Assembly: GCA_910577945.1 (NCBI GenBank) | Contig: CAJTNI010000004.1 | Coordinates: 1 to 64,000, forward strand | DNA length: 64,000 bases | Direction: 5' to 3' | DNA from: an uncultured Christensenella sp. | GTDB lineage: Bacteria; Bacillota; Clostridia; Christensenellales; Pumilibacteraceae | Shown here: positions 41,135 through 49,858 of the stretch, piece by piece | Layout of the letters: each line of letters begins with the position of its first letter | Position numbering within the stretch: the stretch's first letter is position 1 | Program-made: the position numbers and the translations under genes | The notes under the pieces: model-generated | The model's input: only the letters and a program-made list of their open reading frames with translations | Told to the model about the DNA's origin: nothing | Databases searched by the model: none

Positions 41135-42607
41135 TTAAAATATGGATTTAGTGTTTATCTTGTCGAACAAGTGCATCTTGTTAAGGTCGAACACGAACTC
41201 GAATTGCGCGCCGTCCTCTATCCTGCGCGCGACCTTGCACTTGGCTATTACGTCCTTGTCGCACATATTGAAATGCACGTGATACTCGCTGCCGAGCAGC
41301 TCCGCGACCGATATCTCGCTTGATTGCGCCGTCGACGGCTTGACCGTTTTGGGCAGGTCGGCGTTTTCGTAAACGTCCTCGGGGCGTATGCCGAACACCA
41401 GCGCGTGCGCGCCGTTCAAGCACGCTTTGTAGTCCTCGACGAGCTTGTTCAACTCGGCGAGCCTGTCCTCGGGCGTTTTGATTTTTACGTGCTCGGTCTT
41501 GCCGCGCAGCTTGTTTATAAGCGCCTTCAAGCTCGGCTTTTCGCGGTGGTGCGTGAGCAAAACGTTCATGTCCGGCTTTTCGTATTCTTTATCGGCAATG
41601 CGCTTTTCTGTCGCGGCGATTTGCGCGCGGTAGAACTCGTCGTGCGCTGCCGCTTGCTTTTTGTCGAGCTTGATTTCCAAGCCGCCGCCGAAGATGAGCG
41701 CGCCGCCGTCGTACGTGCAGTCCAATAGGTTCATTGCGGGCGCGCCTATAAACGTAGCCACGAACATGTTGGCGGGGTTGTTGTAAACCTCCTCGGGCGT
41801 GCCGATTTGCTGAACGTACCCGCTCTTCATTACGACGATACGGCTCGCCATCGTCATCGCCTCGGTCTGGTCGTGCGTCACGTAAATGGTGGTCGCGTTA
41901 ATCGCCTTGTGCAGCTTGATAATCTCGCTGCGCATGGACACGCGCAGCTTGGCGTCGAGGTTGCTGAGCGGCTCGTCCATGAGGAACACCTTTGCCTCGC
42001 GCACAATCGCCCTGCCCAGCGCGACGCGCTGCATCTGTCCGCCCGACAACTCCTTCGGTCGGCGGTCGAGATACTCGGTGATTTGCAAAATTTCGGCGGC
42101 GCGCTTGACGCGCACGTCGATATCGGCTTTGTCGTACTTGCGCGTTTGCAGTCCGAACGCCATGTTCTCGTAAACGGTCAAGTGCGGGTAAAGCGCGTAG
42201 TTTTGGAAAACCATGGCGACGTCGCGCTCCTTAGCCGTCTTTTCGTTGCAGTACGCGCCGTCGATATACAGGTCGCCCGTGGTAATCGCTTCCAGCCCCG
42301 CGACCATGCGCAGCGTGGTGGATTTGCCGCAGCCGCTCGGTCCGACAAAGACGATTAGCTCGTGCTCTTGTATGTCGAGGTTAAAATCGAACACCGCCTG
42401 CACGTAGTTGTCGTAAACCTTGTTTATGCCTTGCAGCGATATATAAACGCCCTCGGGCGCGACCTTTGGCTCTTTGCGGCGCGCCTCCTCGTCTGCGAGC
42501 ATTTGCTCGTACTGCGCTTTTACGAGCGCGCGCTGCCGCTTGATTTCCTCCGCCTCGGCGCGCTTTTCCGCCTTTCGCCGCTGCTTGTCGTTGATTTCGT
42601 TTTCCAT
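41135..42607 (-). CDS. Sugar ABC transporter ATPase (MalK/MsmX/UgpC type) with extensions
   Basis: 490 residues versus ~370 for MsmX. Walker A GPSGCGKSTT (~89-98), signature LSGGQMQRVALGRAI, Walker B VFLMDEPLSNLDA and H-loop VTHDQTEAMTM are intact, so it should energise the two permeases encoded upstream. Extra parts: a Lys/Glu-rich N-terminal extension (~1-50) and a charged helical insert (~290-385) inside the regulatory TOBE region. It is separated from the ADP-ribosylglycohydrolase-family gene by a 256-base repeat-bearing gap, which may lower its expression or hide a second promoter. Confidence 0.92.
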   Translation of the reverse strand: MENEINDKQRRKAEKRAEAEEIKRQRALVKAQYEQMLADEEARRKEPKVAPEGVYISLQGINKVYDNYVQAVFDFNLDIQEHELIVFVGPSGCGKSTTLRMVAGLEAITTGDLYIDGAYCNEKTAKERDVAMVFQNYALYPHLTVYENMAFGLQTRKYDKADIDVRVKRAAEILQITEYLDRRPKELSGGQMQRVALGRAIVREAKVFLMDEPLSNLDAKLRVSMRSEIIKLHKAINATTIYVTHDQTEAMTMASRIVVMKSGYVQQIGTPEEVYNNPANMFVATFIGAPAMNLLDCTYDGGALIFGGGLEIKLDKKQAAAHDEFYRAQIAATEKRIADKEYEKPDMNVLLTHHREKPSLKALINKLRGKTEHVKIKTPEDRLAELNKLVEDYKACLNGAHALVFGIRPEDVYENADLPKTVKPSTAQSSEISVAELLGSEYHVHFNMCDKDVIAKCKVARRIEDGAQFEFVFDLNKMHLFDKINTKSIF

Positions 42608-42863
42608 GAAAACTCCTTGCGAGTGTGTAATTCGTAATTACCGCCATTAACTGCCGGATTGTCATTTCGACCGAAGCGTCGAGGGACGAGGCGCGGAGCG
42701 GAGAAAGCAGCCAAAGGCTGCGCGAAACGGGGTGTCATTTCGACCGCAGCGAGCTTGCGAGCGGAGTGGAGAAATCTTCTCTTTGCCGAAAAGATAGATT
42801 TCTCGACTACGCGCTATCGCGCTGCGCTCGAAGCGACGCCGTTATTTGCGCCGCTTCGGCGGC
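42608..42863. repeat. REP-like repeats forming a long inverted pair
   Basis: TGTCATTTCGACCGAAGCG (42661) and TGTCATTTCGACCGCAGCG (42733) are in tandem. The second runs into GAGAAATCTTCTC and is followed by its inverted counterpart AGATTTCTCGACT...TGCGCTCGAA (42788-42833), so 42733-42833 can fold as one hairpin. Confidence 0.75.
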
Positions 42864-44993
42864 TTATCTGAACGTATACTGCGCTTTGCGGTAGATATTG
42901 ACCCCGCCGACGTGCAGCTTGCCGCCCGTAAATTCGAGCTGTATCGCGTCGGTTTCCTTTTCGAACACGTACGGGATTTCGAGGACCGCGCTGCCGCTCG
43001 TCGCGTTCTTGCTCGTATTGGACACGACCACGCCGCCGAACGGCTTGCCGTTGCGGTTGACCGTAACGTTGAGCGCCGACCCGCCCGCGTTTCTGTACTC
43101 CACGCACAGCACGACCTCCTCGCCGACCTTGACGCCCTCGGGCTTTTTGACGGTTTTGGAATACTTGTCGGTAAACGGTTTGAGCGTGTTGTCCGCCGCC
43201 TCGGCGAGCTGCTCGCGCTCGATTTCTTCGAGCATGAAATCGTCGAAATACAGCACGTCGCCCTTTGCCGACGATGCGGAAAACTTGAACCCGACCGTCA
43301 TTTCGGACGACGCCGCCGTAAATACGAACGCTTTGTTGAGCGGCTGCTTGGCGTTGGCGAACGTCATCTCCTGCGTTTTGCCGCCGCCGCGCGCGAATAT
43401 TGAGACCTGCGCGTCGCCGTCGGTTTTCACGTATGCGGACAGCCTGTAAGTCTTGCCCGTAGCAAGCCCCGAGAACGTGTGGTACGCTTCGCCCTCCTTG
43501 GTATTCGTCAGCTTGAACGCCGCGAAGCCCGAATGCGAATTTTCGTTTTCGCCCTCCTCGACGACTTCGAGCTTGCCGTTGGCGGCGGTAAAGCCGCGCG
43601 TATCGCGCTCCTCCGCGTCGAAGTTTTCAAACAAAAACGCGTGCTCCTTTACGAGCGGGGTCGTGGGTATAACGTACTTGTCGTCCTCGACGCTGCCGCC
43701 GTTTTCCACCAGAATTTTCTCGAAATTCTTTCGGTACATATCGACGATATCGTCTATCTTTTGGCGCGTCGGGTACTCCTTGCTGCGTATGCGCGCCTGA
43801 TATATTTCGCCCTCGTACGTCGACCCGTCGTCGTTGAAATACACGCCCTCGCCGTCGTAATATATCATATCGTTGAGCTTGTTGTACTCCTCGTTGCCTT
43901 GCTTAAAGCCCTTCAATATGCCCATTACGCCCGTGCATGTGGCGGCGGTGCAGTCGCCGTCGTATCCCAATATCGACGAATACTTGCACGTATCGAGATA
44001 CGAATTTTTGCCGTACAGCCAGCTCAGCACCGCGAACCCGCCGTTGACGTTGGGGTCGGTCTGAACGTTGTCCATGCGATAAACGTTGCGGCGCATGTTG
44101 TGAATTTCCATGCCCGCCGCGCGGTAATCGTCGGGGTTTTGCGCGTATGCCTCGAACGCCGCGTCGTAAATCTTGCGCGGGTACGAGCCGACTGGCAGCG
44201 TCGCTTTCGCCTTTTCCATGACCGTCACGATATCGGTCTCGAAATACGCGAGCGAGTACATGGCGGCGTAAAACTTGCCCCACATGAGCGACTCGAAATA
44301 CCCGACGTTCGCGCCGAACGTGTCCACCAAGTCGGTGGCTGCGTTGGGCATGCCGGGCGCGTTCATGCCCAGCGTTTCGGTCTCGATATACGCCTCGGTG
44401 CACCAGCCGTAGCGGTTGCCGCCCTCGATTGTGCCCGTGAACGGCGACAGCATGTCGTGCGCCGCAATGAGGTCGGACGCGCCTTGACCGCCTCCCCAAT
44501 CGCTCACGTTGTACTTTTTCCAAGTCTCTTTTACGGCGTAGCTCGACGTGCCCAGCTCGTCGATTATATACTGATTGAAAATGTCGATATGGTAATCGTC
44601 GTCCGAATACACCTCGTTCTTGCCCGTTGCGGGATTTACGCGCAAGCGGTCGTACCGCCACGGGTCGACGGGCGTGTAGTGCTCGTAATTGCCCGCGTAC
44701 GGACCGTTGATAAACTCGAACCATTCCTCGGGCATGCCTATATACGGGTCGGACCCGCGCCATACGAATTCGTACCCGCTCAAAAACCCAGAGAACTGAC
44801 CCAAAAGCCCGCCGAGCGTCTTGTTGACGTACTCCTCGCGCGAAAGCTCCTTTACCGTAACGGCAGGGTTAAAATCGGTCGCCTTGCCGTCGTCGGGCGG
44901 ATTGCCCGTACCGCCGCCGTCGCACGCCGCCAAAATCGACACGCACGAAACCGCCGCAACGAGCGCCGCCGCTATACCGCGCTTTGCTCTCAT
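42864..44993 (-). CDS. Surface ADP-ribosylglycohydrolase-family lipoprotein with CBM-like C terminus
   Basis: 709 residues from ATG 44993, which overlaps the stop of the solute-binding protein gene (TAATG) with GGAGGG upstream; the frame is open further 5' but that part overlaps the neighbour. Lipobox ILAAC (Cys ~24). The middle (~55-440) is an ADP-ribosylglycohydrolase fold: KTLGGLLGQFSG, GASDLIAAHD, GYDGDCTAATCTGVMG (the metal-binding DxDxxAA region, here DGDCTAA). The last ~230 residues look like a carbohydrate-binding beta-sandwich. Members in sugar loci may cleave N- or O-glycosidic bonds outside the cell; the substrate is unknown. Confidence 0.85.
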   Translation of the reverse strand: MRAKRGIAAALVAAVSCVSILAACDGGGTGNPPDDGKATDFNPAVTVKELSREEYVNKTLGGLLGQFSGFLSGYEFVWRGSDPYIGMPEEWFEFINGPYAGNYEHYTPVDPWRYDRLRVNPATGKNEVYSDDDYHIDIFNQYIIDELGTSSYAVKETWKKYNVSDWGGGQGASDLIAAHDMLSPFTGTIEGGNRYGWCTEAYIETETLGMNAPGMPNAATDLVDTFGANVGYFESLMWGKFYAAMYSLAYFETDIVTVMEKAKATLPVGSYPRKIYDAAFEAYAQNPDDYRAAGMEIHNMRRNVYRMDNVQTDPNVNGGFAVLSWLYGKNSYLDTCKYSSILGYDGDCTAATCTGVMGILKGFKQGNEEYNKLNDMIYYDGEGVYFNDDGSTYEGEIYQARIRSKEYPTRQKIDDIVDMYRKNFEKILVENGGSVEDDKYVIPTTPLVKEHAFLFENFDAEERDTRGFTAANGKLEVVEEGENENSHSGFAAFKLTNTKEGEAYHTFSGLATGKTYRLSAYVKTDGDAQVSIFARGGGKTQEMTFANAKQPLNKAFVFTAASSEMTVGFKFSASSAKGDVLYFDDFMLEEIEREQLAEAADNTLKPFTDKYSKTVKKPEGVKVGEEVVLCVEYRNAGGSALNVTVNRNGKPFGGVVVSNTSKNATSGSAVLEIPYVFEKETDAIQLEFTGGKLHVGGVNIYRKAQYTFR

Positions 44994-46360
44994 TAAAGCT
45001 TGCCCTCCATTCCGCTGCGCATGGTCGTCGCCATAAAATCCACGAATTCCTTGGCGGACATTGTGCCGTTTATCCAAAGCGCCATTTTTTGATTGATTTG
45101 CTGGTCGACGATATTGTAGTATGTGGTGTACGGCACGTTCGCCTTGTTGGTTATGCCCGACTTCACAACGTCCGCATACCCCGCCAGCTTAGTGCCCTCG
45201 ATTGATTCGAAATAATTATCCCGACAGTCGGGGCGAATGGGTATGCCGCCGATTTGCTTCGCGCCGAGCGCGGTTATCGCCTCCTTGCTCATAAGCGCTT
45301 TGAGCGCGATTTTGTCCTCTTCGGGGTGACGCGAATTACGCGCCGCCCAAAACCTGTCTGTGAAAGTGGTCGTGTACGACGCATACTTTTTGTCGGAGAC
45401 GGGAATGGCGGCTATGCCGATTTCGTAGCTTTCGGTGTACTTGCAAACGTCGTGCATCTGCCACACGCCGTCGATGAGCATGGCGATATTGCCGCCGAGA
45501 AACCTCGCCGCCGCGTCCAGCGTTTGCGTGTCCGAGGTGTTGGGCATGGATTTATCCACGACCAGCATTTGCGTAAACCAATCGTACACGTCGTAGAACG
45601 GCTGCGTGTCGATTTTGCATTCGCCGTTATCGTCGAAGATATTAACGCCGCCGCTGTTCTTGGCGTACATGCCAGCGTACGCGAGGAACGGACCCGCCGA
45701 CAACCCGAATTTCTTGTTGCCCTTGCCCGTGTAGTAATCGGTAATCTTTTTGGACGCGTCGAGAATTTCGGCGAACGTGGACGCGTTGTTCCAATCGCCG
45801 CTCGGGTACTCGATAACAGCCGTCGGGTTGGCGGCGTTGTACTCGTCGAATATGGTCTTGTTGTAGTACATGACCATGTGCTGCGTGCCCGTGGGCAGCC
45901 CGAAATACGCGCCGTCCTTTTCCGCCACGCCGTCGAACGCCGTTTCGTCGTACTCGCCCGTGGCGACGAGCGCGTCGCGCACGTCCGTGAGGTCGGCGAG
46001 CTGACGCTTGTCCACCATGGCGGGAATGTGCGACTCGGCTATCCTGCCGATAGTGCCGCCGATTTTGCCGAGCATGTTGGACGTGACCTTAGTGTAATAT
46101 TGGTCCCAGCTGTCGGTCTTGATTATTTCCGCCTCGATACGCACCTTTTCGCCGTCGCGCTTCAAAACCTCGTTGGCGGCGTCAATCATGGCGAGCCAGC
46201 CGGGGTTCTCGTTGGTGCTGTTCATAAGCGACATTGTGACTATAACGTTGCCCTCGGCGTCGGTCTCGGTCTTGTCGCCGCAGGCGGTAAGCGATATCGC
46301 GCCCGTCGCGAGCACCGCCGCAAGCGCACCCGCGCAAAGTCTTTTGACTGTCCTTTTCAT
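44993..46360 (-). CDS. Sugar ABC transporter solute-binding lipoprotein (family 1)
   Basis: 455 residues. Lipobox SLTAC (Cys ~27), then an SBP_bac_1 fold: NENPGWLAMIDAANEVLKR near the N terminus, GIAAIP and the ALMSKEAITALGAKQIGGIPI region near the C terminus. Binds the sugar or oligosaccharide and delivers it to the two permeases encoded immediately upstream. GGAGG before the ATG. A 103-base gap separates it from the second permease gene, long enough for differential expression. Confidence 0.93.
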   Translation of the reverse strand: MKRTVKRLCAGALAAVLATGAISLTACGDKTETDAEGNVIVTMSLMNSTNENPGWLAMIDAANEVLKRDGEKVRIEAEIIKTDSWDQYYTKVTSNMLGKIGGTIGRIAESHIPAMVDKRQLADLTDVRDALVATGEYDETAFDGVAEKDGAYFGLPTGTQHMVMYYNKTIFDEYNAANPTAVIEYPSGDWNNASTFAEILDASKKITDYYTGKGNKKFGLSAGPFLAYAGMYAKNSGGVNIFDDNGECKIDTQPFYDVYDWFTQMLVVDKSMPNTSDTQTLDAAARFLGGNIAMLIDGVWQMHDVCKYTESYEIGIAAIPVSDKKYASYTTTFTDRFWAARNSRHPEEDKIALKALMSKEAITALGAKQIGGIPIRPDCRDNYFESIEGTKLAGYADVVKSGITNKANVPYTTYYNIVDQQINQKMALWINGTMSAKEFVDFMATTMRSGMEGKL

Positions 46361-46463
46361 AATAACCTCCTGATATCAATGCGTTGTTCGTAATTTTAAT
46401 TTCCGTCGTAAGCCGTAACGTGTAAGCAGTAACGTATTCGACTGCGTAGTCGCGCCGTCGAAA

Positions 46464-47321
46464 TTATTTCATGCCCGTTGTGGCGATTCCCTGCACGAAA
46501 TACTTTTGACACGCCAAGTACACTATGGCGATGGGCACTATGCTGAGCGTGCTCGCAGCCATTATTCTGCCCCAATTCGCGCCCGTCATGTGCGTTTCCT
46601 TTAAGCCCGCGATTAGGAGCGGGATTGTGGTGAGGCGCTCGTCGCTCAGGTAAATCAAATGCCCCATATAGTTGTTCCAGCTGCCGATAAAGGTGAACAG
46701 CCCCAGCGTGACGAGCGCGGGCTTGATTAGCCGCAGTATTATCTTAAAGTATTTGCCGAACCAGCCGCAGCCGTCGATTTCCGCCGCCTCCAACAGTCCG
46801 TTGGGTATTGACACTATAAACGAGCGGAGCATGAACACGCCGTACGTGTTTATCATGACCCCCGGCACTATCAGCGGCAAAAACGAGTTGGTCCAGCCGA
46901 TTTTGGCGAACATCATGAACAGCGGCAGCATGGTCACTTGCCCGGGTATCATCAGCGTCGCGATAAACAGCCCGTAAATGGGCTTGCTGCCCTTAAACCG
47001 TATCTTGGCGAACGCGAACGCCGCCAGCGACGAGGTGAACAGCGTTCCCGCCGTCGACAACGCCGCTATCAAGAACGAATTGAGATACGCCCGCCAAAGC
47101 AGTCCGTCGCCGTACGCGAACACCGCCTTGTAGCTATCCCAGGTGAGGTCGGTCGTGAAAACGTCCGCCGAGCCTTGGTTGATTAAATCGGGATTTTTAA
47201 TGGAATTGAGTATCATCCAATAGAACGGGAATATGCACAGCAGCGCGCAAATCATCACTATCACCGTGATAACGACCGTTTCTATTATCTTACGTTTGGT
47301 GGCACGTCTCAGCTTTTTCAT
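46464..47321 (-). CDS. Sugar ABC permease, MalG type
   Basis: 285 residues, six membrane segments. The cytoplasmic EAA loop reads EAAEIDGCGWFGKYFKIILR (~185-204), which contacts the ATPase. The protein begins with a basic RRATKRK stretch and a first membrane segment at ~12-35. Starts four bases inside the end of the MalF-type gene (ATGA overlap), so the two subunits are co-translated. Confidence 0.95.
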   Translation of the reverse strand: MKKLRRATKRKIIETVVITVIVMICALLCIFPFYWMILNSIKNPDLINQGSADVFTTDLTWDSYKAVFAYGDGLLWRAYLNSFLIAALSTAGTLFTSSLAAFAFAKIRFKGSKPIYGLFIATLMIPGQVTMLPLFMMFAKIGWTNSFLPLIVPGVMINTYGVFMLRSFIVSIPNGLLEAAEIDGCGWFGKYFKIILRLIKPALVTLGLFTFIGSWNNYMGHLIYLSDERLTTIPLLIAGLKETHMTGANWGRIMAASTLSIVPIAIVYLACQKYFVQGIATTGMK

Positions 47322-48208
47322 TCGAACACCACCTTCTTTTTGAGCTTGAACTGCACGACGGTGACTATGCCGACGAGCGCGAAAAGCACCCAGCTCGCGA
47401 CCGCCGCGCGACCCATGTCGAATTCCTTGAACGCGTAGAAATAGATATACATGGACAGCGTGTAGGTCGAGTAGTCGGGTCCGCCCGCCGTCATTATGAA
47501 CACCTCGTTGAACATGTTGAAAATGTCGATGAACAGCATGACCGTCACGAAAAACGTGACCGACGACAGCATGGGCACTGTTATGCGCCTAACCTTGCGC
47601 CACGGCGACGCGCCGTCTATGTCCGCCGCCTCGTACAGCTCGGTCGGAATGTTTTTCAGTCCCGCGTCGAAGATAATGTAGTAGTATCCGACCTTTAACC
47701 AAATACTCACCACCGATACGGCGAACCGCGCGAGCACGGTGTCCTGCAACCAATTCGGCAGGTTTTTTACGCCGAACACGGCGAGCACGGAATTGAGTAT
47801 GCCGCCGTCCGCCTGATAGATAAACGTCCACACCATGGCGATAGCGACGGTGGACGTGACCATAGGCAGGAAGAACGCCGCGCGATAGAACTTCATAAAC
47901 GGCAGCTTGCGGTTTGTCAGTATCGCGAGCGTGAGCGACGACAAAAGCGTGAGCGGCACGACTATGGCAATATAGATAAACGTGTTGCCTATGGATTTCC
48001 AGAATATCCTGTCGTGGAACACCGCCGAAAAATTGGCGAACCCGACGAGCTCGGGCATATCTATCATGTTCCACTCGGAAAAACACAGCACGAGCGAAAA
48101 CACGAGCGGGAACGCCACAAACAGCACAAAGCCGACCAGCTGCGGCGCGATAAACACGTAGCCGATAACGTTCTCGCGTTTTTCCTTTTTCGTAAGTCTG
48201 CGCCTCAT
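47318..48208 (-). CDS. Sugar ABC permease, MalF type
   Basis: 296 residues, six membrane segments, EAA loop EAADIDGASPWRKVRRITVP (~190-209). It lacks the large periplasmic-type loop of enterobacterial MalF, as usual in Gram-positive importers. Begins directly after the stop codon of the hydrolase-like gene and forms a heterodimer with the next permease. Confidence 0.95.
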   Translation of the reverse strand: MRRRLTKKEKRENVIGYVFIAPQLVGFVLFVAFPLVFSLVLCFSEWNMIDMPELVGFANFSAVFHDRIFWKSIGNTFIYIAIVVPLTLLSSLTLAILTNRKLPFMKFYRAAFFLPMVTSTVAIAMVWTFIYQADGGILNSVLAVFGVKNLPNWLQDTVLARFAVSVVSIWLKVGYYYIIFDAGLKNIPTELYEAADIDGASPWRKVRRITVPMLSSVTFFVTVMLFIDIFNMFNEVFIMTAGGPDYSTYTLSMYIYFYAFKEFDMGRAAVASWVLFALVGIVTVVQFKLKKKVVFE

Positions 48209-49843
48209 TTACTCCCCCGATAATTTCGCATAACGCTCGGCAAGCGCGACCAGCTCTTTGACCTTGTCGGGCGCTTTGTCGAGCGTGTCCTCGACGAGCG
48301 CGAGCGTAGGTATTATGCCCTTGCGCAGCGGCGTAACCCTATCCGAGTTTTCGCCCAGCTCGTGCACGCCCGTCGAGCCGCGCGACGGGTCGCCTATGCA
48401 CAGGTGCGCGAACTCGCGCGAAAACCTGGTGAACAGCTTTTCGGACACGCGGTCGTGATAGTTGAGCCGTCCGTCGGTGTGCCCCGACTGAAACAGCGGC
48501 ATGGCGCGCGACAGCCCGTCGTAATACCCCTCGCCGCTCACGAGAAAATCCGATTTAATAGTGCGCAGGCTGTCGCAAAGCTCCACGACGCCCGCGTACG
48601 AGTCTGCGTTTTTATCGTTGACGTAGCACGCGGCGATGTCCAAGAACGCGCCGTCGAACCCGAACTCGTCAGTCGCGGCTTTTATCTGCCCGAACAGGCG
48701 GTCGCGCCACGGCTTGTTGGCTACGTTGAGCATCGCGAAATCGCCGAAATCATAGTGGTGCGCGCCCTCCCAATCGACCGAGCCGTGGTGGAACTTCGCG
48801 CCGCTGACCGACTGATACTCGCCGCCGTCGGCTATAATGCGCGCTATGTCGGGCTGCGCCTTGTTAGCCATGGTCATGCCGTACATAGCCATAACCTTGC
48901 AGCCGAGCGCCTGCATTTTCGCCACCGCGGCTTTGAGCGCCGTTGCGCCGCCCATGCGCGCGTCGGGCGTGTAGTTGCCGTATTTGTAGTAGTATCTGCC
49001 CTCCCAGCCCGCGAGATACACGAGTATGCGTTTGCCGTCGATAAGCTCGGCGAGCCGCGCGACGTCGCGGTACGCGCTCTCGTAGTCGTGGAAAATATAT
49101 CCCGTAAAGCTCTGCATGTGCATAACGACCGCGAGCGAAATATCTTTGAGCCAGCTCGGCGCGATTGGGCTGTCCTCGTACTCGGTCAAGCCGTAGGTCC
49201 TTTTTATGTAATCGGACTGCGCCGAATAAACGCTTTGCGCGTCGTCGGCAATGCCGCACTCGACGGTGGGCGCGACGTACTCGCAAGCGAGCTCCGAGCC
49301 GAGCGCGTCCTGAACGATATCGACGCGCATGCGCCCCTCGCCCGTCTTTTTAACGAAAAACCGCTTTTCGGCGACCGTCTTGTCCAAGCAGCGTATGTAC
49401 AAATACCGCCCGTCCGCCAGTTCGAACACGAGCAACGGCGTAAACAGCCCGCGCCAGCCCTCGGGGTACTTGTAACAGCTCCCGTACTCGGTGACGGGCT
49501 TATCCTCCTCGGCAAGACTTATGAGCGTGCCGAGCGGCAGCCCGTCCAAGCGCAGCTTGACGCCGCGCACGGGTCTGTCGAGCCGCGCGGAAATATCGAA
49601 GCTCTTGCGCCCCGCCGCGTCGCTTATCTCGACGCATACCTCGCCGTCGACGCGCTCGGCGTTGCCCCAGACCAAGCGGTCGGAGCGATACGCGCCGCTC
49701 GCCCGCCCGAAGGAATTGCGTTCGGGCGTGTACACGTTTTCGAGGCTGAACACCTCGACCGACGCGTCGAAATCCACGCCCGAGCAGCCCGTAATCGTAA
49801 TGCTGTCGCTGTTTAGCTTGTAGCTCAAATCCTGTGTTTGCAT
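48209..49843 (-). CDS. Putative TIM-barrel glycoside hydrolase
   Basis: 544 residues, no signal peptide. The N-terminal ~200 residues are beta-rich; the C-terminal ~330 look like a (beta/alpha)8 barrel, with strand-end motifs ILVYLAGWEGRYYYKYG, DGAFLDIAACY (Asp pair that could act as nucleophile) and FLVSGEGYYDG (Glu candidate). The plan resembles GH36/GH31-like or DUF6259 proteins, but the family is not certain. Acts in the cytoplasm on imported sugars if it is an enzyme. Start has AAAGGA; 15 bases after the CBM lipoprotein gene. Confidence 0.6.
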   Translation of the reverse strand: MQTQDLSYKLNSDSITITGCSGVDFDASVEVFSLENVYTPERNSFGRASGAYRSDRLVWGNAERVDGEVCVEISDAAGRKSFDISARLDRPVRGVKLRLDGLPLGTLISLAEEDKPVTEYGSCYKYPEGWRGLFTPLLVFELADGRYLYIRCLDKTVAEKRFFVKKTGEGRMRVDIVQDALGSELACEYVAPTVECGIADDAQSVYSAQSDYIKRTYGLTEYEDSPIAPSWLKDISLAVVMHMQSFTGYIFHDYESAYRDVARLAELIDGKRILVYLAGWEGRYYYKYGNYTPDARMGGATALKAAVAKMQALGCKVMAMYGMTMANKAQPDIARIIADGGEYQSVSGAKFHHGSVDWEGAHHYDFGDFAMLNVANKPWRDRLFGQIKAATDEFGFDGAFLDIAACYVNDKNADSYAGVVELCDSLRTIKSDFLVSGEGYYDGLSRAMPLFQSGHTDGRLNYHDRVSEKLFTRFSREFAHLCIGDPSRGSTGVHELGENSDRVTPLRKGIIPTLALVEDTLDKAPDKVKELVALAERYAKLSGE

Positions 49844-49858
49844 ATTGCCGTCCTTTAA

